A stretch of DNA of 64,000 bases from Epiperipatus broadwayi (Eukaryota > Onychophora > Udeonychophora > Euonychophora > Peripatidae), in contig JAQFVV010006238.1 in NCBI GenBank assembly GCA_028023455.1, positions 7,450,572 to 7,514,571 of the forward strand. The letters are read 5' to 3'. The notes under the pieces were generated by a model. The model saw only the letters and a list, made by a program, of their open reading frames with translations. It was not told where the DNA came from and made no database searches. The position numbers and the translations under genes are program-made. Below, piece by piece: positions 37,915 through 51,650 of this stretch. Within the stretch, counting starts at the first letter, position 1; every line of letters starts with the position of its first letter.

Positions 37915-38571
37915 ATATATATATATATATAAACCCTTTATTGATTAGTTCATATGAAGTTCGAGTGCTGGAAATGATAGCCTGAATTGATATGAGGAGT
38001 TTATGCTCCAGGACCACTGGACTAAAGCAATCAACTTTTTTTATAAAATATTTGCATACAGTGAATTTGGTCCAATTATGTACTTAGTCGATGAATGATA
38101 AAAAATTCTTTAAGAAAATACAAACGAGTTATAAAAAACAAAGATACAAACGAGTTATAAAAAACAGATTTCAGGTATATCTGTAAATAATGTCATAATA
38201 AATATAGTATCATTAAATGGCAAAGTATTTTTTAAAGATATGTCTGACATACATACTCAAGTGACTACATTTTTGAACAATAGTGGCTAATTTTATTATG
38301 TTTCAAAGCATTTAACACAAACTTTTGCTTTAGTAATCACAAATAGAAGTTTTATAAAAGTAATACTTTCTTTAATCTTTCAATTTATTAACATAAAAGC
38401 CTTCATGCAAAAAAAATCCTTTAAAAAATCTTTGTAATCATTGTTAAATACAAATCAGATTTGCACTGCCAATACATATGACACATACATGTGAAAAAGA
38501 TTAATGACCTTCAATAAATGTATTTCACGTGGAACCAGCACTCATGGTCTGGATCATCATCCTCCCCATAT

Positions 38572-39885
38572 ATATATATGATAAACAAAACAAGTTATAA
38601 ATGTCGTAACTTGCTTTTAGCTTGCGTTTTATGATCACTAGATAGAGCTTTACCAATAGCTCCTAACAAGCTTTGTTCACATAAATGCCGAGAGAGATAA
38701 AATTCAATATCTCTTTTGTTGTCTCCCACCTCCAGACCATAGTTTCGAGCTAGTTGGCTCACGTCAATGAAGGGTTGGAAGATTAGAAACTAGATCCAAA
38801 TACTAACTCTAAAATCAGCATTTATCAAACACATTTCTATCAGTTTGAAAGCATGAAATTTCTCAGACACGTAATGTCTTCAAATCCAGTGTAAGAAACT
38901 AGATAGCTATATGGGTCTGAAATAACTTCAGTTTCACCATATAGTAAAAGCCTCTGCAATATATATCATTGCAAAAACCTTCAAGGATACATTTATGATA
39001 AACAAAAGAAGTTATAAATTTTGTAACTTGCTTTTAGCTTACATTTTATGATCACTAATTGGAGCTTTACCAATAGCTCCTAACAAGCTTTGTTTATATA
39101 AACACTGAGAGATAAAATTCAATATCTCTTTCATTATCTATATGGTGAAACTGAACTGATTTCAGACCCATATAGCTATTTAGTTTGTAAGCTGGATTTG
39201 AAGACATTATGTGTCTAAGAAATTTCATGCTTTCAAACTGATAAAAATGTGTTTGATAAATGCTGATTTTAGAGTTAGTATTTTAGATCTAGTTTCTAGT
39301 CTTCCAACCCTTCACTGATGTGAGCCAACTAGCTCAAAACCATGGTCTGGAGGTGGAAGTCAATGAAAAAGATATTGAATTCTCTCTCTCTTGGCATTTA
39401 TGTAAACAAAGCTTGTTAGGAGCTATTGGTAAAAATCCATATAGTGATCATAAAATGCAAGCTAAAAGCAAGTTACGAAATTTATAATTTGTTTTGTTTA
39501 TCATAAATGTACCCTTGAAGGTTTTTGCAATGATATATATTACAGAGGCTTTTACTATATGGTGAAACTGAACTTATTTTAGACCCATATAGCTATCTAG
39601 TTTGTTATGCTGGATTTGAAGACATTACATGTCTGAGAAATTTCATGCTTTCAAACTGATAGAAACGTGTTTGATAAATGCTGATTTTAGAGTTACTATT
39701 TAGATATAGTTTCTAGTCTTCCATCCCTTCACTGATGTGAGCCAACTAGCTCAAAACCATGGTCTGGAGGTGGGAGGCAATGAAAGAGATATTAAATTCT
39801 ATCTCTCTTGGCATTTATGTAAACAAAGCTTGTTAGGAGCTATTGGTAAAGCTCCATCTAGTGATCATATAATCAGTACTCTGTT
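38572..39885. repeat. Diverged 417-bp repeat family (right arm, mirrored)
   Basis: Mirror copy of the locus at 16371-17664, with the same head-to-head layout and only scattered single-base changes. A TA tract adjoins at 38570-38580. Confidence 0.88.
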
Positions 39886-41384
39886 TATATTAAGATAGCA
39901 CATCTTCAAGCTTTAATGGACAGAACTTCATTATTCTCCACCATCCAACTCTTCAGTCATCCATCTCCACCATCCAACTCTTCAGTCATCTATACCATTG
40001 AAAATCTGATTTTGGAATTCTCAAAGCCATTATTGATGCCAATATTATTGTCATACCCATGATAACATTAAGTCACTTTGGCCTCTTATGTATAGGACCC
40101 TAATATGTCCATTTGACTACAAGAAGGGCAAAACACAGGGCAATATGTAATATTTAATTACAAGTATATATTTATAGTGAAAGGTTCTTTATGTGAGGAG
40201 TCAAAGTGATGTAAATTCAACATGGGTATAACATTATTATTAGTATTAACTAGGGCTTTGAGCATATTTTCAATAAATATTAATATCTGAAGAGTTGAGG
40301 ATAAAAAATATTGAAGCTCACCAATTAAAGTTTGAAGATCTGCTATCTTAATATAAATTGGGCATGGATTATATATGTTGTGTGTGGGAGATGATGATCT
40401 GGACCAACTTATGAAAACTGGTTCAGCATAAAATACATTTATTGGAAGTCATTTATATTTTTCACATTATATGTGGTCATGTTAATTAGCTGTAGGGAGA
40501 TTGAAAGTCTGAATTCAAATCCTTCTAATTACATTAAATTCAGTATTGATAATAAACTCAGTAGATACTTCTGTTGAACCACTAAACATCACATGATAAC
40601 TATTTCTTATGCTAGTACATTACTGTTATTAAAACATGCAAAACTCTCTCCATATAGTAGTGCCATTCAGTGCCAACCAGAGTAATCAATGGATGCCAAA
40701 AGACTTGTGCATAAAATCCCTATCTAATGCCTACTCATCCAATATTTGCAGACTAGTTTCTGGCTTGTGGCCTTCATCAGTGAGATATTTCTGTTTTGCA
40801 TGAATGGAATATTTTTTTCTACCTTGGTATCATAAAATAGCACAAGTTCTTTCAATCCATTCATTCTAAAAGTTGACACCCTGTTTGATCTCCATATGTA
40901 TATTCCCAAAGACTATTAAGAAAACTTCTACATATAAAAAGATCTTGAAGAGGAAAATCAATGTAAGTTCAAGATTTACAATAAAAGGTATGCATTATAA
41001 AAGCATAATGTCTCCTAATCACTGCTGTTGAGAACAACTAATGAAGAAAGCATTTTCATTTATGATTTTAATATACCCACATTCTTATTTCCAAAGAAAA
41101 TTGTTGTGTTCCCTACATGAAGAGAAGATTGTTTAAATGTCAAGTAGTTGGGGTGTTTTATACTTTCAAGCACTATGCAGTTGAAAGCTTAGAAGCCTCA
41201 GCTTTATAGTTTTGCTACAGTTATCTTCCATAATCCAAACAGTATTCATGTTCATTAGTTTGATTGTGGTTTTACATAATTTGCAATCTTTAATTAAGAG
41301 TTAAGCAAAATAAAGTCTGTTTTCCACTTGGATACAATTTATTTTGTACACTAATGCAAACTACTATGGCAAAGCTGTTATTCA

Positions 41385-41945
<561 letters not shown>

Positions 41946-41954
41946 TAAGATAAG

Positions 41955-43085
41955 TGATTAAATAAATGGGGTGAAAAAGAACAAGTGAATAAATTGATTT
42001 AAAAAATGGTCATGTATTTTTCTATAAAGGCACAAATATTGGAAGTACAAGTGGAGTAGGATTCATAATAAATAAAAATGGAAGAACAACATTTATTGTG
42101 ATGAAGAATTAGAATATTTTTACATAGATGTACAAAAAAATTTTGATTAGATCAAACAACATTTTAAAGTTGTCATGGAAGACTTTAATATTAAAATTGG
42201 TAAACAATTGAAAGATGAAAGTGGTGATAGAAATGAGAGAGGACACAAACTTGTTGAGTGTGTAGAAAAAATATTATGAATTCGTTTTTTGAGGAAAATA
42301 TTAAACAGAAAGAATCACGGAAGCATTCAAATGAAGGTACAATAGAATTGGGTTATATTTTGACTAATAGAAAATATGTATTTTAAGATTGTAATGTTCT
42401 TAATAAATTTGACATAGGAAGAGATCATTGATTAGTGAGATGTAAGATACATGTTAATGCAAAACTAAACAGACAAAAACTATTAAGAAAGACCGTATTT
42501 ACAGTTGATATTCCTAACCTTCAGAAACATTCCAATGAATTGAAATTAGAATTAGGCACCTAATTTTAAAATATTAAAAAGATTTTATTGAAGATGTTTC
42601 AGATTTAAATGAAATCAATAGGAATATACCTGTTACACTATTAAGAATTGCACTAAAGATATCTGGTATAAACAGCAGCAATTGTCCAGTAAAATTTCCA
42701 CTGAGATAAGATAATTTATGAAGAAAAGAAAGAATGTGAAATTATATAAAACTGATGCATTAAGAAGGACGGAATATCTAGAGATTTGTAAAGGGGAACA
42801 AAAAAGAATTAATAATAGTATAAGAAAATACAATTGAAAATTAACAAGAAAAGTTATTAGAAGAGAATAAAAACTTCAAAAGTATCAAAAAACATTTTAA
42901 AATTGATAGACAACATACTTCTGCTATGAGAAAAAAAATGAAACTATTGCAAAAAAGAAAGATGACATCATGAAATGGATTGAAGTGTTCTATGAAGAAT
43001 TATGCAGCAATAAAGATCAAGAAAATAAGTCCTACAATCGCTATCTTGTTTGAATAGCCCAGTATTTTAAATGAAGAAGGGAGGC
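41955..43085 (+). pseudogene. RTE-like LINE endonuclease and linker relic (right arm copy)
   Basis: Inverted copy of 13130-14247. The EDFNIKIG stretch is at about 42178-42200 and the FDIGRDH-stop-LVRCKI stretch at about 42408-42449, in a different frame, so at least one indel lies between them. MKWIEVFYEEL is at about 42970-43005. No RT domain follows. It shares its family with the RT pseudogene at the window end, but the two pieces do not overlap, so it cannot be said that they derive from one element. Confidence 0.72.
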
Positions 43086-44383
43086 ATGCAATTAAATCTG
43101 TATAATTAAAAAAAAAAAGGAAAAGTTATAATACTATAATTACAAAAGTTATACAGTTACAGATTGGTCGCTGTTCAGTATTTTAAAAGTTAAATTTACA
43201 AATAAGAAACCAGTTAATGTGTGTCTGCATACTTGTATGTAAAAGCATTCACATTCAATACTACTCGTCTCAATTCAAATATAGATAGAAACATTTTTTT
43301 AGATAGTATTATTTATTCGTAGTCTGAAGGAATGAATGGTTTACTTAATTAATTACTTATATATTAGAACTATGCTAATTTAGTGTAAAATTACATAAAT
43401 AAATCCAATAATACATAAATAGTTGATGGACATTAGAAATATGGTACGGATTCTAATAAAAATAAAAACTTTCGACTATTAAATAACTAATAAATTAGTT
43501 ATATAAAATCAAATCGAATTAGTATTTAAAATGTAATAAAAAATGTGCGGAAGTAGAAAACTGGAAGTGTCGACGTAAACTTTGAGAAAGTATCTTTAGT
43601 TGTCGAATAAGTTATTCTTCCGTTCGTTAAGTTAAATTGCACAAGACGTTTAAAATAATGATATTGATATTATGAGATATATATATATATACGCATGCAC
43701 ACAGTCAGAAGTTTAGTTTTAATTAAAGTAAAAAACATCGTGTTTGTGGTACAGGAAACCAAGTTTATGTTCGCGGAGAGTTAATATTTATGCGTTTACA
43801 CTATGGGAGTAATGAGATTCTGTTTATTTTTGCTGAGTTGCCCTTGACTCTTGTTAAACAGTGTTATCCTTTATTGATTAAATCTTTGCCTGAGGAGTTC
43901 TTGCTGTGTAAATAATTGATACTTAAAAGCTAAAACAGTTTCATAGGAAGGCCCTTTTTGCACCTCTTTGTAAATTATAGAATAAACTCAGTTAATTTTA
44001 AGTTATAGAATAAACTCAGTTAATTTTAAGAAATACGCTCTAATAAATCTAAAAAATAAATTTCGTTTATGGAAAAAAAAATTAATTAAAAGAATTTAAT
44101 ATTTTGTTTGTTTATTATTCAGACGAAATTCTAATGTAAAATTTTAATTACAAAAACCTAAATATCACATAAATTTAACAAAGTCATTATTTTTATTTAT
44201 TTATTTTAAAAATACATTATATTAATTTAAAACATAATTGATGACAACAATAAGTAAAATATGTATTAAAATTACCTCACAGAATAATGTGTGTGCTCGC
44301 ATAATTTTTAAAATAACATTGCGCGAAAATGATGCATTATGTTGAAAAGTATACAGAATCATTGAATATGGGTTGTGTTTTTT

Positions 44384-44489
44384 TTTTTTTAAGTATCATA
44401 GCATCGGCCGGGACGCGAACCCGCAACCCAGGCAACTGCCTGCAAGTACAAGGCAGTCGCGCTGACCTCTCGACCATCAATGCAAGACG
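44384..44489 (-). mobile_element. Young tRNA-derived SINE (right arm copy)
   Basis: Mirror of 11719-11831 with the same 14-bp target duplication. The tail is shorter than in the left copy (about 13 A), and there is at least one substitution before the B box (CCTGGG against CCCGGG). A differing poly(A) length is a common allelic or sequencing difference. Confidence 0.85.
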
Positions 44490-44540
44490 ATGGGTTGTGT
44501 TTTGTATTATAGAATCATGATTTTATAAGCTATTTAAGGA

Positions 44541-44848
44541 TACTTACGTATTAAATTTTACCTGCTGTCCGTGTTTGCGACAGCTGAATGCTGTCTCTTT
44601 CATCAGTGGGGGAAGGACGGGGTGCTTACGATCGCAGAATTCCGTGTTAAAATGTCAAATGTTTAACAATATCAAGAGTATAAATTTATACACAAAAATA
44701 ATCACATTTTGATACTAAATAAAAAAAATAGTTGTACCTTTTTAATATGGCATTCTGCGTAGCAAACACAAACACCCCCACCCCTACTAAAAGCACGGTA
44801 TTTACTGCTGCAAACACGGACAGCAGGTCTAATACTAAATACCGCATT
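44541..44848. repeat. Inverted-repeat element around TCCGTGTTTGC (right arm copy)
   Basis: Mirror of 11361-11669, with a few substitutions (for example CTGCTGTCC for CTACTGTCC). Confidence 0.6.
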
Positions 44849-45285
44849 TGAGTAAAGTTTTGAAAGATTGAGATGTAGATCCAGGATATTGTCAAATTGT
44901 AAATATATATATATTATAATGCAATAGCAGTAATTAGACTTACATAGTCAACAATGTTCAGGAATAAATAAAAAGTTTAAGCACCGGAAACAATGATAAA
45001 GCAAGATACTTGGTAGTGTGATTTCATCTCTTCAAAAATTTTTATATCATTTTAGACAAAAGGTTTTGTAGATTAAAATGCGTATCTAGGACAAAAATAA
45101 ATGGGGATTTAGTCACAAGATTTTTCATGTGACTTTTTTTTTAAAAAATGGTGCTTCAGAAGTTCACAAAATAATATATAATAATACAAAATATTAATGC
45201 TAAAATATCTGAAATATATTGATTTTAAAAAAAAGAAGCCATAATAAATTAAATAAAGTTGTTTAAAAAAGGTGCTGATTTAGTA

Positions 45286-45445
45286 TGTGCTCGCCACCAT
45301 TTTGAATTCTAAGCCAAAACCACCCCTTATATTTCCAAGTGATAAATGGCATTGAATAATCCATACAGGATCACATGGATGCTTCAGCAGTGTCAGCAAT
45401 GGTTTTTGGCTGGTCCTCAGAACTCAAAATGGTGGTGAGTGGCCC
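45286..45445. mobile_element. Short MITE-like element (right arm copy)
   Basis: Mirror of 10761-10921, essentially unchanged. Confidence 0.65.
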
Positions 45446-45777
45446 TAAATACTAAATGTTTATAACTTCTAAAATATGAATTATTAAATAATGATGGTGC
45501 AAAGTGTCAGAGTATGTGGGGAGGGGGGAGTATGCAGAAGTCTGATCAAACCAGGCTTACAATTTTCAAATACTAAAAGATTATAACTTCTAAAATACAA
45601 ATTATACTATATGCCCATATGAAATAAAGCATATTATTTTTACTAGCTTATAATTTCTAAAATATGACTTTAAAGTACTTAAACAGAAAAAATAAAGGAA
45701 AAAAAAATGAACACATATATTATTTAAAAAATCACATGTTCAATAAATGTAAAATTGATCAAACAAAGTAAAGAATA

Positions 45778-46251
45778 TTAATTTTACAATTAAAAAATAA
45801 TAATAAATCACATTTGTTTTTACCAAAGCAAGTAAGATTGTAAGCTTTATTTCTCATATGTCATATTAGCTAGCAGATGGATAAAAAGAATCTAAATAAG
45901 AGAGATTTATTCATTAAATTTCTCGAAGATGATAACGCTACCTACTGTTGGTGAAAAGATTAGACTTTATAAACCTGTTTTACATTTGAAATAATTAACA
46001 AATAATTAACAAATTAAGTTTAATAGAAATTTGTTGATTATTATAAGTGTAAAACCGGTATTGAATTTTAAATAAAATACACAGTAACCTTTTCGCTGTC
46101 AGTAGTAGCGTTACCATCTTAATAAATGTCTCTCATTTACTTTTTTATCCATCTGCTGGCTAATAATGACATATGAGAAATTAAGCACACAACATTACTC
46201 ACTTTCATAAGAAAAATAAGATTTATTAATTTTTTATTAATTGTAAAATTA
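45778..46251. repeat. Long imperfect inverted-repeat element (right arm copy)
   Basis: Mirror of 9957-10430, with minor substitutions (for example near 46115, where AGTAGTAGCGTTACC replaces the left-arm form). Confidence 0.65.
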
Positions 46252-46603
46252 ATTTTTAGATAATTATTCTTTCACTAATGATAAGATAAAATGCAATTTA
46301 TTGTTAATTGTTTAACTAATATGTTTCAGCAGTTGTTTCTTCTTTTATTCAATACTTACATTATTTCAACATGTGGTTATTTGTTACTCCCATTTTTTAT
46401 ATTTTGTATATGTAAGTCATGTGGTTTGATCAACTATATTTGTATGAAATTTGTGCTTTAATTTTTTTAATTATTGTTGTTTTAAAATAAATGTATTAAA
46501 CATAGTAACATAGTAATATACAGTTAAACTTTATAAAAAATTACATAGCATTCAGAATGAAACTTGAAAAAGTCAATGCAGAGAAAAGAGTATCTTAATA
46601 AGA

Positions 46604-47134
46604 TTAAGAGAAAAATAAAACTTTCGCCCAAGTATCATCATGTAGACTCACAGGTGAACGCAGAGAGTCTTGATGCTTGACTTGGTCAAGAAGTTTGATA
46701 AAGACAGTTAGAGCCGAATCCTTAGAATGACCAAAGATGAGCCTGCAATGCGTCAACCATAAAGAAAATGTTATAAAGATAGATAATCTTATTGCTGCAA
46801 AAGATCCCTTCTTGAGAGTATTAGAAGCAGGAAGAGCATCCCTAAGATCCAGAGCGACATTCGCAACAATAAAGTCCCTAATCGACTTAAGAGCAGGACA
46901 AATATAGAAAATATGGAGTATTGTTTCATCATATAATCTACACAACTGACACTGAGATGAAATCCTAATGAAGCCTCTGCTGGTCACTAAAAAATAACTT
47001 TTTGGGAGAGCATTTAAATTCAGTTTAAATACAAAACCAATATGTCTTGCTTCAATGAAAAGAAGTTTCATTTTACGCAAGAGAACTTTATTTGAAACAC
47101 CTAATGAAGTCAAAAGAAAAGTATAATGTATCAA
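46604..47134 (-). pseudogene. C-terminal fragment of a non-LTR retrotransposon ORF2 (right arm copy)
   Basis: Inverted duplicate of the frame at 9075-9605, still open over 176 codons. It differs by at least two amino acids (Thr45 to Lys, and a Ser to Pro in the DAL-xAS stretch) and by a synonymous change next to it. The Cys/His knuckle is intact in both copies. The differences are point substitutions, unlike the indel-rich noise nearer the palindrome centre. Confidence 0.7.
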
Positions 47135-47167
47135 CTTAATTATTGATGTTAATTACAATTAAAAATG

Positions 47168-47289
47168 AATGGTCACATCATGACTATTTGTGGATTATTC
47201 AATGTCATTTATTGATTGGATGTATCGGCAGTGGTTTTAACTGGTCTTTAGATTTCAAAATGGCCATGAGCACAAACTAAATTGGTAGC
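47168..47289 (+). mobile_element. Second partial copy of the short MITE family (right arm)
   Basis: It shares GGATTATTCAATGTCATTTAT, GTGGTTTTAACTGGTC and TTCAAAATGG with the element at 10761-10921. At the mirror position in the left arm (about 8977-9035) the inner 61 bp are missing, so one arm has a deletion relative to the other. Confidence 0.6.
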
Positions 47290-48315
47290 AAAAAAAGAGC
47301 AATAATGAATAAGATTAAGTTAACATAATAAATCAAATTAACCATAGAATTAAATTTTGATGGTAGAAATGATGGTATTAAAAGGAAATATGTTGTACTT
47401 AAAATAGGTTTTAATAAATATGTTCTATCAGTGCTTGCTTACCACTTGAAATTTGCCAATTAATGAAAACACAGATGACACACTGATGTGTCATGATATG
47501 TTGGAAATAACAAGAATAAATCAAACATGAAATATTATACACGAGTAAAAAACAATGGAGATAAAAGATAGAAATAATTCTGGCTTTGATATATCACAAG
47601 AAAAGTTGACAATAGTAGCTGGATTTCAAAACATGCTTAATTTGTAATAGAATAATAATGTTTAAAAATAATGATTAAAAAAAAGATTAATTAGTGACAA
47701 TTTTAGATAAAAGATGGGAAATATTTAAGCAAATTTTAAAAGATATTCATTAAAGTTAAGCATAAAAAAGTATTGAATTAATAGTAAAAAAATATAATGT
47801 TAGAGGAAAAAGATTTCAAGTACAAATTCTGTAAAGAGTAGAAATATGTTTAGAAGGCTATATAATGAAATTAAATATAAAAATTGAAGCTAAAACAATA
47901 GCTATGGAAGAATTGTTAGAGTGTAGACAACTTCAAAAAAGTAGCTTTTGGCATAAGTTAAGATACAGTAAAGCATTTTGGATGGAAAAATCAAAACCAT
48001 AGAAATAAAGTAGCAATTACCAAAACAAAATTGTACGAACTTTGATATGCTTACTCATGTGCTAAAGAGAGCTAAAACTTTCCTATAGATTAGTATTTAT
48101 TGTATGCTCAAATAATCAATGGACACCAGATGGTAACTATTATAAAATTCCCAACTCCAGTTCAACGTAATTGCTTTTGTAATCACATAAAAGATTATAT
48201 ATAGTGATTGGTATCAATGTAGAAAGCTAAAAGATAGAACACTCCTAGAGTTCTTGCAAGTTCATATAATACTAAATCATTATGCACAATGTTCTGGGCA
48301 GTAGTATTCTTTCTA

Positions 48316-48530
48316 CCAGTAATAGTGCTAGCCAGGAATACCTGATGAAGAGAGGTGAATAATATCATTCAGAACATGTCTATTTAGAACACGTGCACTA
48401 TTATTAGCAGTTGAGTGCAATTGAAAATTTAAATAAAATTAAATTTCTTTAAAGACATTCAATATTTAATAATAGATGATGGAAATACTCCAACAAATTA
48501 ATACAACTAAAATACCGTCATCACAAATCT
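48316..48530 (+). mobile_element. Truncated SINE tail (right arm copy)
   Basis: Mirror of the truncated SINE at 7738-7950, nearly identical. Confidence 0.65.
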
Positions 48531-49974
48531 TCAAGTAAGCACTAAGCTGTTTATCAGATTTGGTTTGAAAATAAAAAGATAAGCATTTTTGTAAAAAAAA
48601 AAAAAGTCAATTACTCATGACTTCATACACTAATTCATGTGATAATCATGTGATTGGATAAAAGACTGACATCAGCATTTTGTTGTTTATATACAGTTCA
48701 TAAGGGGTTAAGTCCAACAATATTGATTTCAGTAATCAGAAGCTCAGCTTAGAAGTTGATTTTTGCAAAACAATATAATATTATGGAGCTAATAAGAATA
48801 ATGTGATAAATATTTTTTGAAAGCTGATCATTGTTGGTGCAACCATGTAATCAATTTTAATATAAAAAAATGTAGGAGAAAGAAAATAGCCCTGAGAGAA
48901 ATTTGCATGCAGCCTTATATATTGATCCATTCAAAATCATAGCTGTTTCAACTTATGTTAATCTGAAATAAAAATATTTGATAAACTAAAAACCTGGGTC
49001 TAGAAAAAAAAAGATAATGAATAAAAATAAATAATGATAAAACTATAAACAATAAAGCCAATGAAATGATAAATTACGATCTGCATGAATTTACATCAAC
49101 AGTTACTCAACTAGGCAATTCCAGGTTACTATAAAAGAAATGTTGCCATGTGCACATTTACCTTTACAAATATTATTTTTTAAAGAAGTGAATAGTTTCA
49201 AGTATTGGATAATTTCTTAGCAGTCTGTTGAAGACGTTCTTTTGCTAGGTTAAAAATGTTCATTTTTTTTTTAAAAAAAGGAAAGGAAAGTTTAGTTAAA
49301 ATTACTCCCCCTTCCCCATGAAATATATTTATAAGGTTTAATTATTGTAATAATTAATACATTTATGTGATCAAAGAGAAAATATTTCCACCAGTTGTAC
49401 CCATGTAATAGTAATTATCAATTCCATTTAAAAATAATTAATATCAATTTCATATAAAATAAAAAAAAACTTTCCTCTCCGGACATGTAATGAAATGAAA
49501 TACCCATTGGGGTTAAAATCATTTTTCATTCCAAAATAGATTTCTAATTCTTCACAGTGGTATTACTTAATATATTAATCTAGCAAACAAATAAAAATGC
49601 ATTACATATATGTATGAGAATCATTGCATTTTCTATACGACCTGAAAAATATCTCATAATAATTTTATATGTACCCCCCCCCCCCCCAATCTTTTAATAA
49701 TTAAATCCAGACTATATTTATCTCATTCCTCTTTCCCAACTTTTCAATTAAATATGTGCCCATTTCAGTATGCTCATCTCAAAAAGAATGAAACTTAAGA
49801 ATTAAATTGTTAATCATGTTTATAATTATAAAAGTCTATGACTTTAAAATTTTTATATAATAAAATTTACTTAACAAACAGATTTTAGAAATAAAAAAAT
49901 TAACATTCATAAACAACAATTACTGATGTATCTACATAAGAACAATAAATATAATTGTAATTATCTATTATATA

Positions 49975-50189
49975 CAGTCGTTCAATCTGCAGAAGTACTT
50001 TCGGTTAATTTCTTAACCTATCTCAACTGCTATTAAATTATTTGTATTACATTTTTTATAATAGATTTAAGTGACATTAAAAAATGATAGATCATTAAGA
50101 AGTGTTTTTTATTTGATGTTTTATGAATTTAATGATAGTTGAGGAGGGTTAAGGAATTAACCAAAGTACTTCTGCAGATTGAAAGACTG
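49975..50189. mobile_element. Tc1/mariner-type MITE (right arm copy)
   Basis: Mirror of the element at 6069-6285, flanked by TA. Small differences sit in both inverted repeats, including a lost base in the CCGAAAGT block (CCAAAGT near 50161). It lies about 90 bp from the N gap. Confidence 0.85.
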
Positions 50190-50277
50190 TATATAATAGT
50201 TAATTACCATTATATTTATTATCTTTATTGTAATTACAATAGTATTTAATTAATAGAGTTTTTATTTGTATGATATA

Positions 50278-50777
50278 NNNNNNNNNNNNNNNNNNNNNNN
50301 NNNNNNNNNNNNNNNNNNNNNNNNNNNNNNNNNNNNNNNNNNNNNNNNNNNNNNNNNNNNNNNNNNNNNNNNNNNNNNNNNNNNNNNNNNNNNNNNNNNN
50401 NNNNNNNNNNNNNNNNNNNNNNNNNNNNNNNNNNNNNNNNNNNNNNNNNNNNNNNNNNNNNNNNNNNNNNNNNNNNNNNNNNNNNNNNNNNNNNNNNNNN
50501 NNNNNNNNNNNNNNNNNNNNNNNNNNNNNNNNNNNNNNNNNNNNNNNNNNNNNNNNNNNNNNNNNNNNNNNNNNNNNNNNNNNNNNNNNNNNNNNNNNNN
50601 NNNNNNNNNNNNNNNNNNNNNNNNNNNNNNNNNNNNNNNNNNNNNNNNNNNNNNNNNNNNNNNNNNNNNNNNNNNNNNNNNNNNNNNNNNNNNNNNNNNN
50701 NNNNNNNNNNNNNNNNNNNNNNNNNNNNNNNNNNNNNNNNNNNNNNNNNNNNNNNNNNNNNNNNNNNNNNNNNNNNN
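50278..50777. other. Assembly gap (500 N)
   Basis: Exactly 500 unknown bases, the usual size of a fixed-length scaffold join rather than a measured gap. The right palindrome arm ends at its left edge. The sequence after the gap does not continue the mirror of the left flank before 5980. Confidence 0.99.
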
Positions 50778-51109
50778 TATATTCTAACCCAATAAATATA
50801 TATTCTCTGTTTTATTCCGTAATTATTTATTGGTTTAGTTGCACTAATTTTTCAGGTTGTTGCTTATTAAGGCAACCAAAATAAAGCAACATATCCATTA
50901 ATTTTCCAATATGATCTAAAATACCTTTCATATAATACAATTGTACATTCAATTCTCTTAAGCCATGCCACGATTGTAATAACAACAATAATTGATCACT
51001 TATTAATTTAAAGAATAATTATAATAATATTAATCTCAGGGTTCTTTGTTTCATGTAAGGAAATGCTCGGCAGTATTGTGTTGTCGCATATGACTGGCAT
51101 TCTGGTCGG

Positions 51110-51650
51110 CTATCTCGCTAATACACTGCATAATTCAAACCCCAGACACTAAACTGAACATTCTAGGAGGGGTTGCTTTCTAGATATACTAAGGATTCGA
51201 ATCTAAAGTCCAAATTTCACAGCGCCACTGATAACGCATCTGATGCTACAACTAGTATAACCTTTTACCGGGTGCCTGGTTGTCAGGGAGAAACTGTATA
51301 TATTTGGGATGCGCACCTTAATTTATACATTTGAACTTTCAGTAACATTTTATTATTAATTTTATGATTATTAATTCTATTTTTAATTATTAGTTTTTTA
51401 TTTATTAAAGTATTATAAGTGTGATTCAAATATATATATATATATTGTAACGGTCAGAATCGTCTATCTCGCTAACACACTGCATAATTCAAACCCCAGA
51501 CACTAAACTGAACATTCTAGGAGGGGTTGCCTTCTAGATATACTAAGTTCGAATCTAAAGTCCAAATTTCACAGCGCCACCTGCGTGATAACGCATCTGA
51601 TGCTACAACTAGTATAACCTTTTACCGGTGCCTGGTGGTCAGGGAGAAAC
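51110..51650 (+). repeat. Pair of about 186-bp direct repeats, 354 bp apart
   Basis: Copies at 51110-51294 and 51464-51650 share CTATCTCGCTAA, GCATAATTCAAACCCCAG, GAACATTCTAGGAGGGGTTG and GTCAGGGAGAAAC. They differ by small indels (for example GGATTCG against TTCG, and an extra CTGCG). Local GC is higher than in the surroundings. Possibly LTR fragments or a duplicated element end. Confidence 0.75.

Noticed and set aside
50266-50884. Frames spanning the N gap
   Set aside because: Made of unknown bases.
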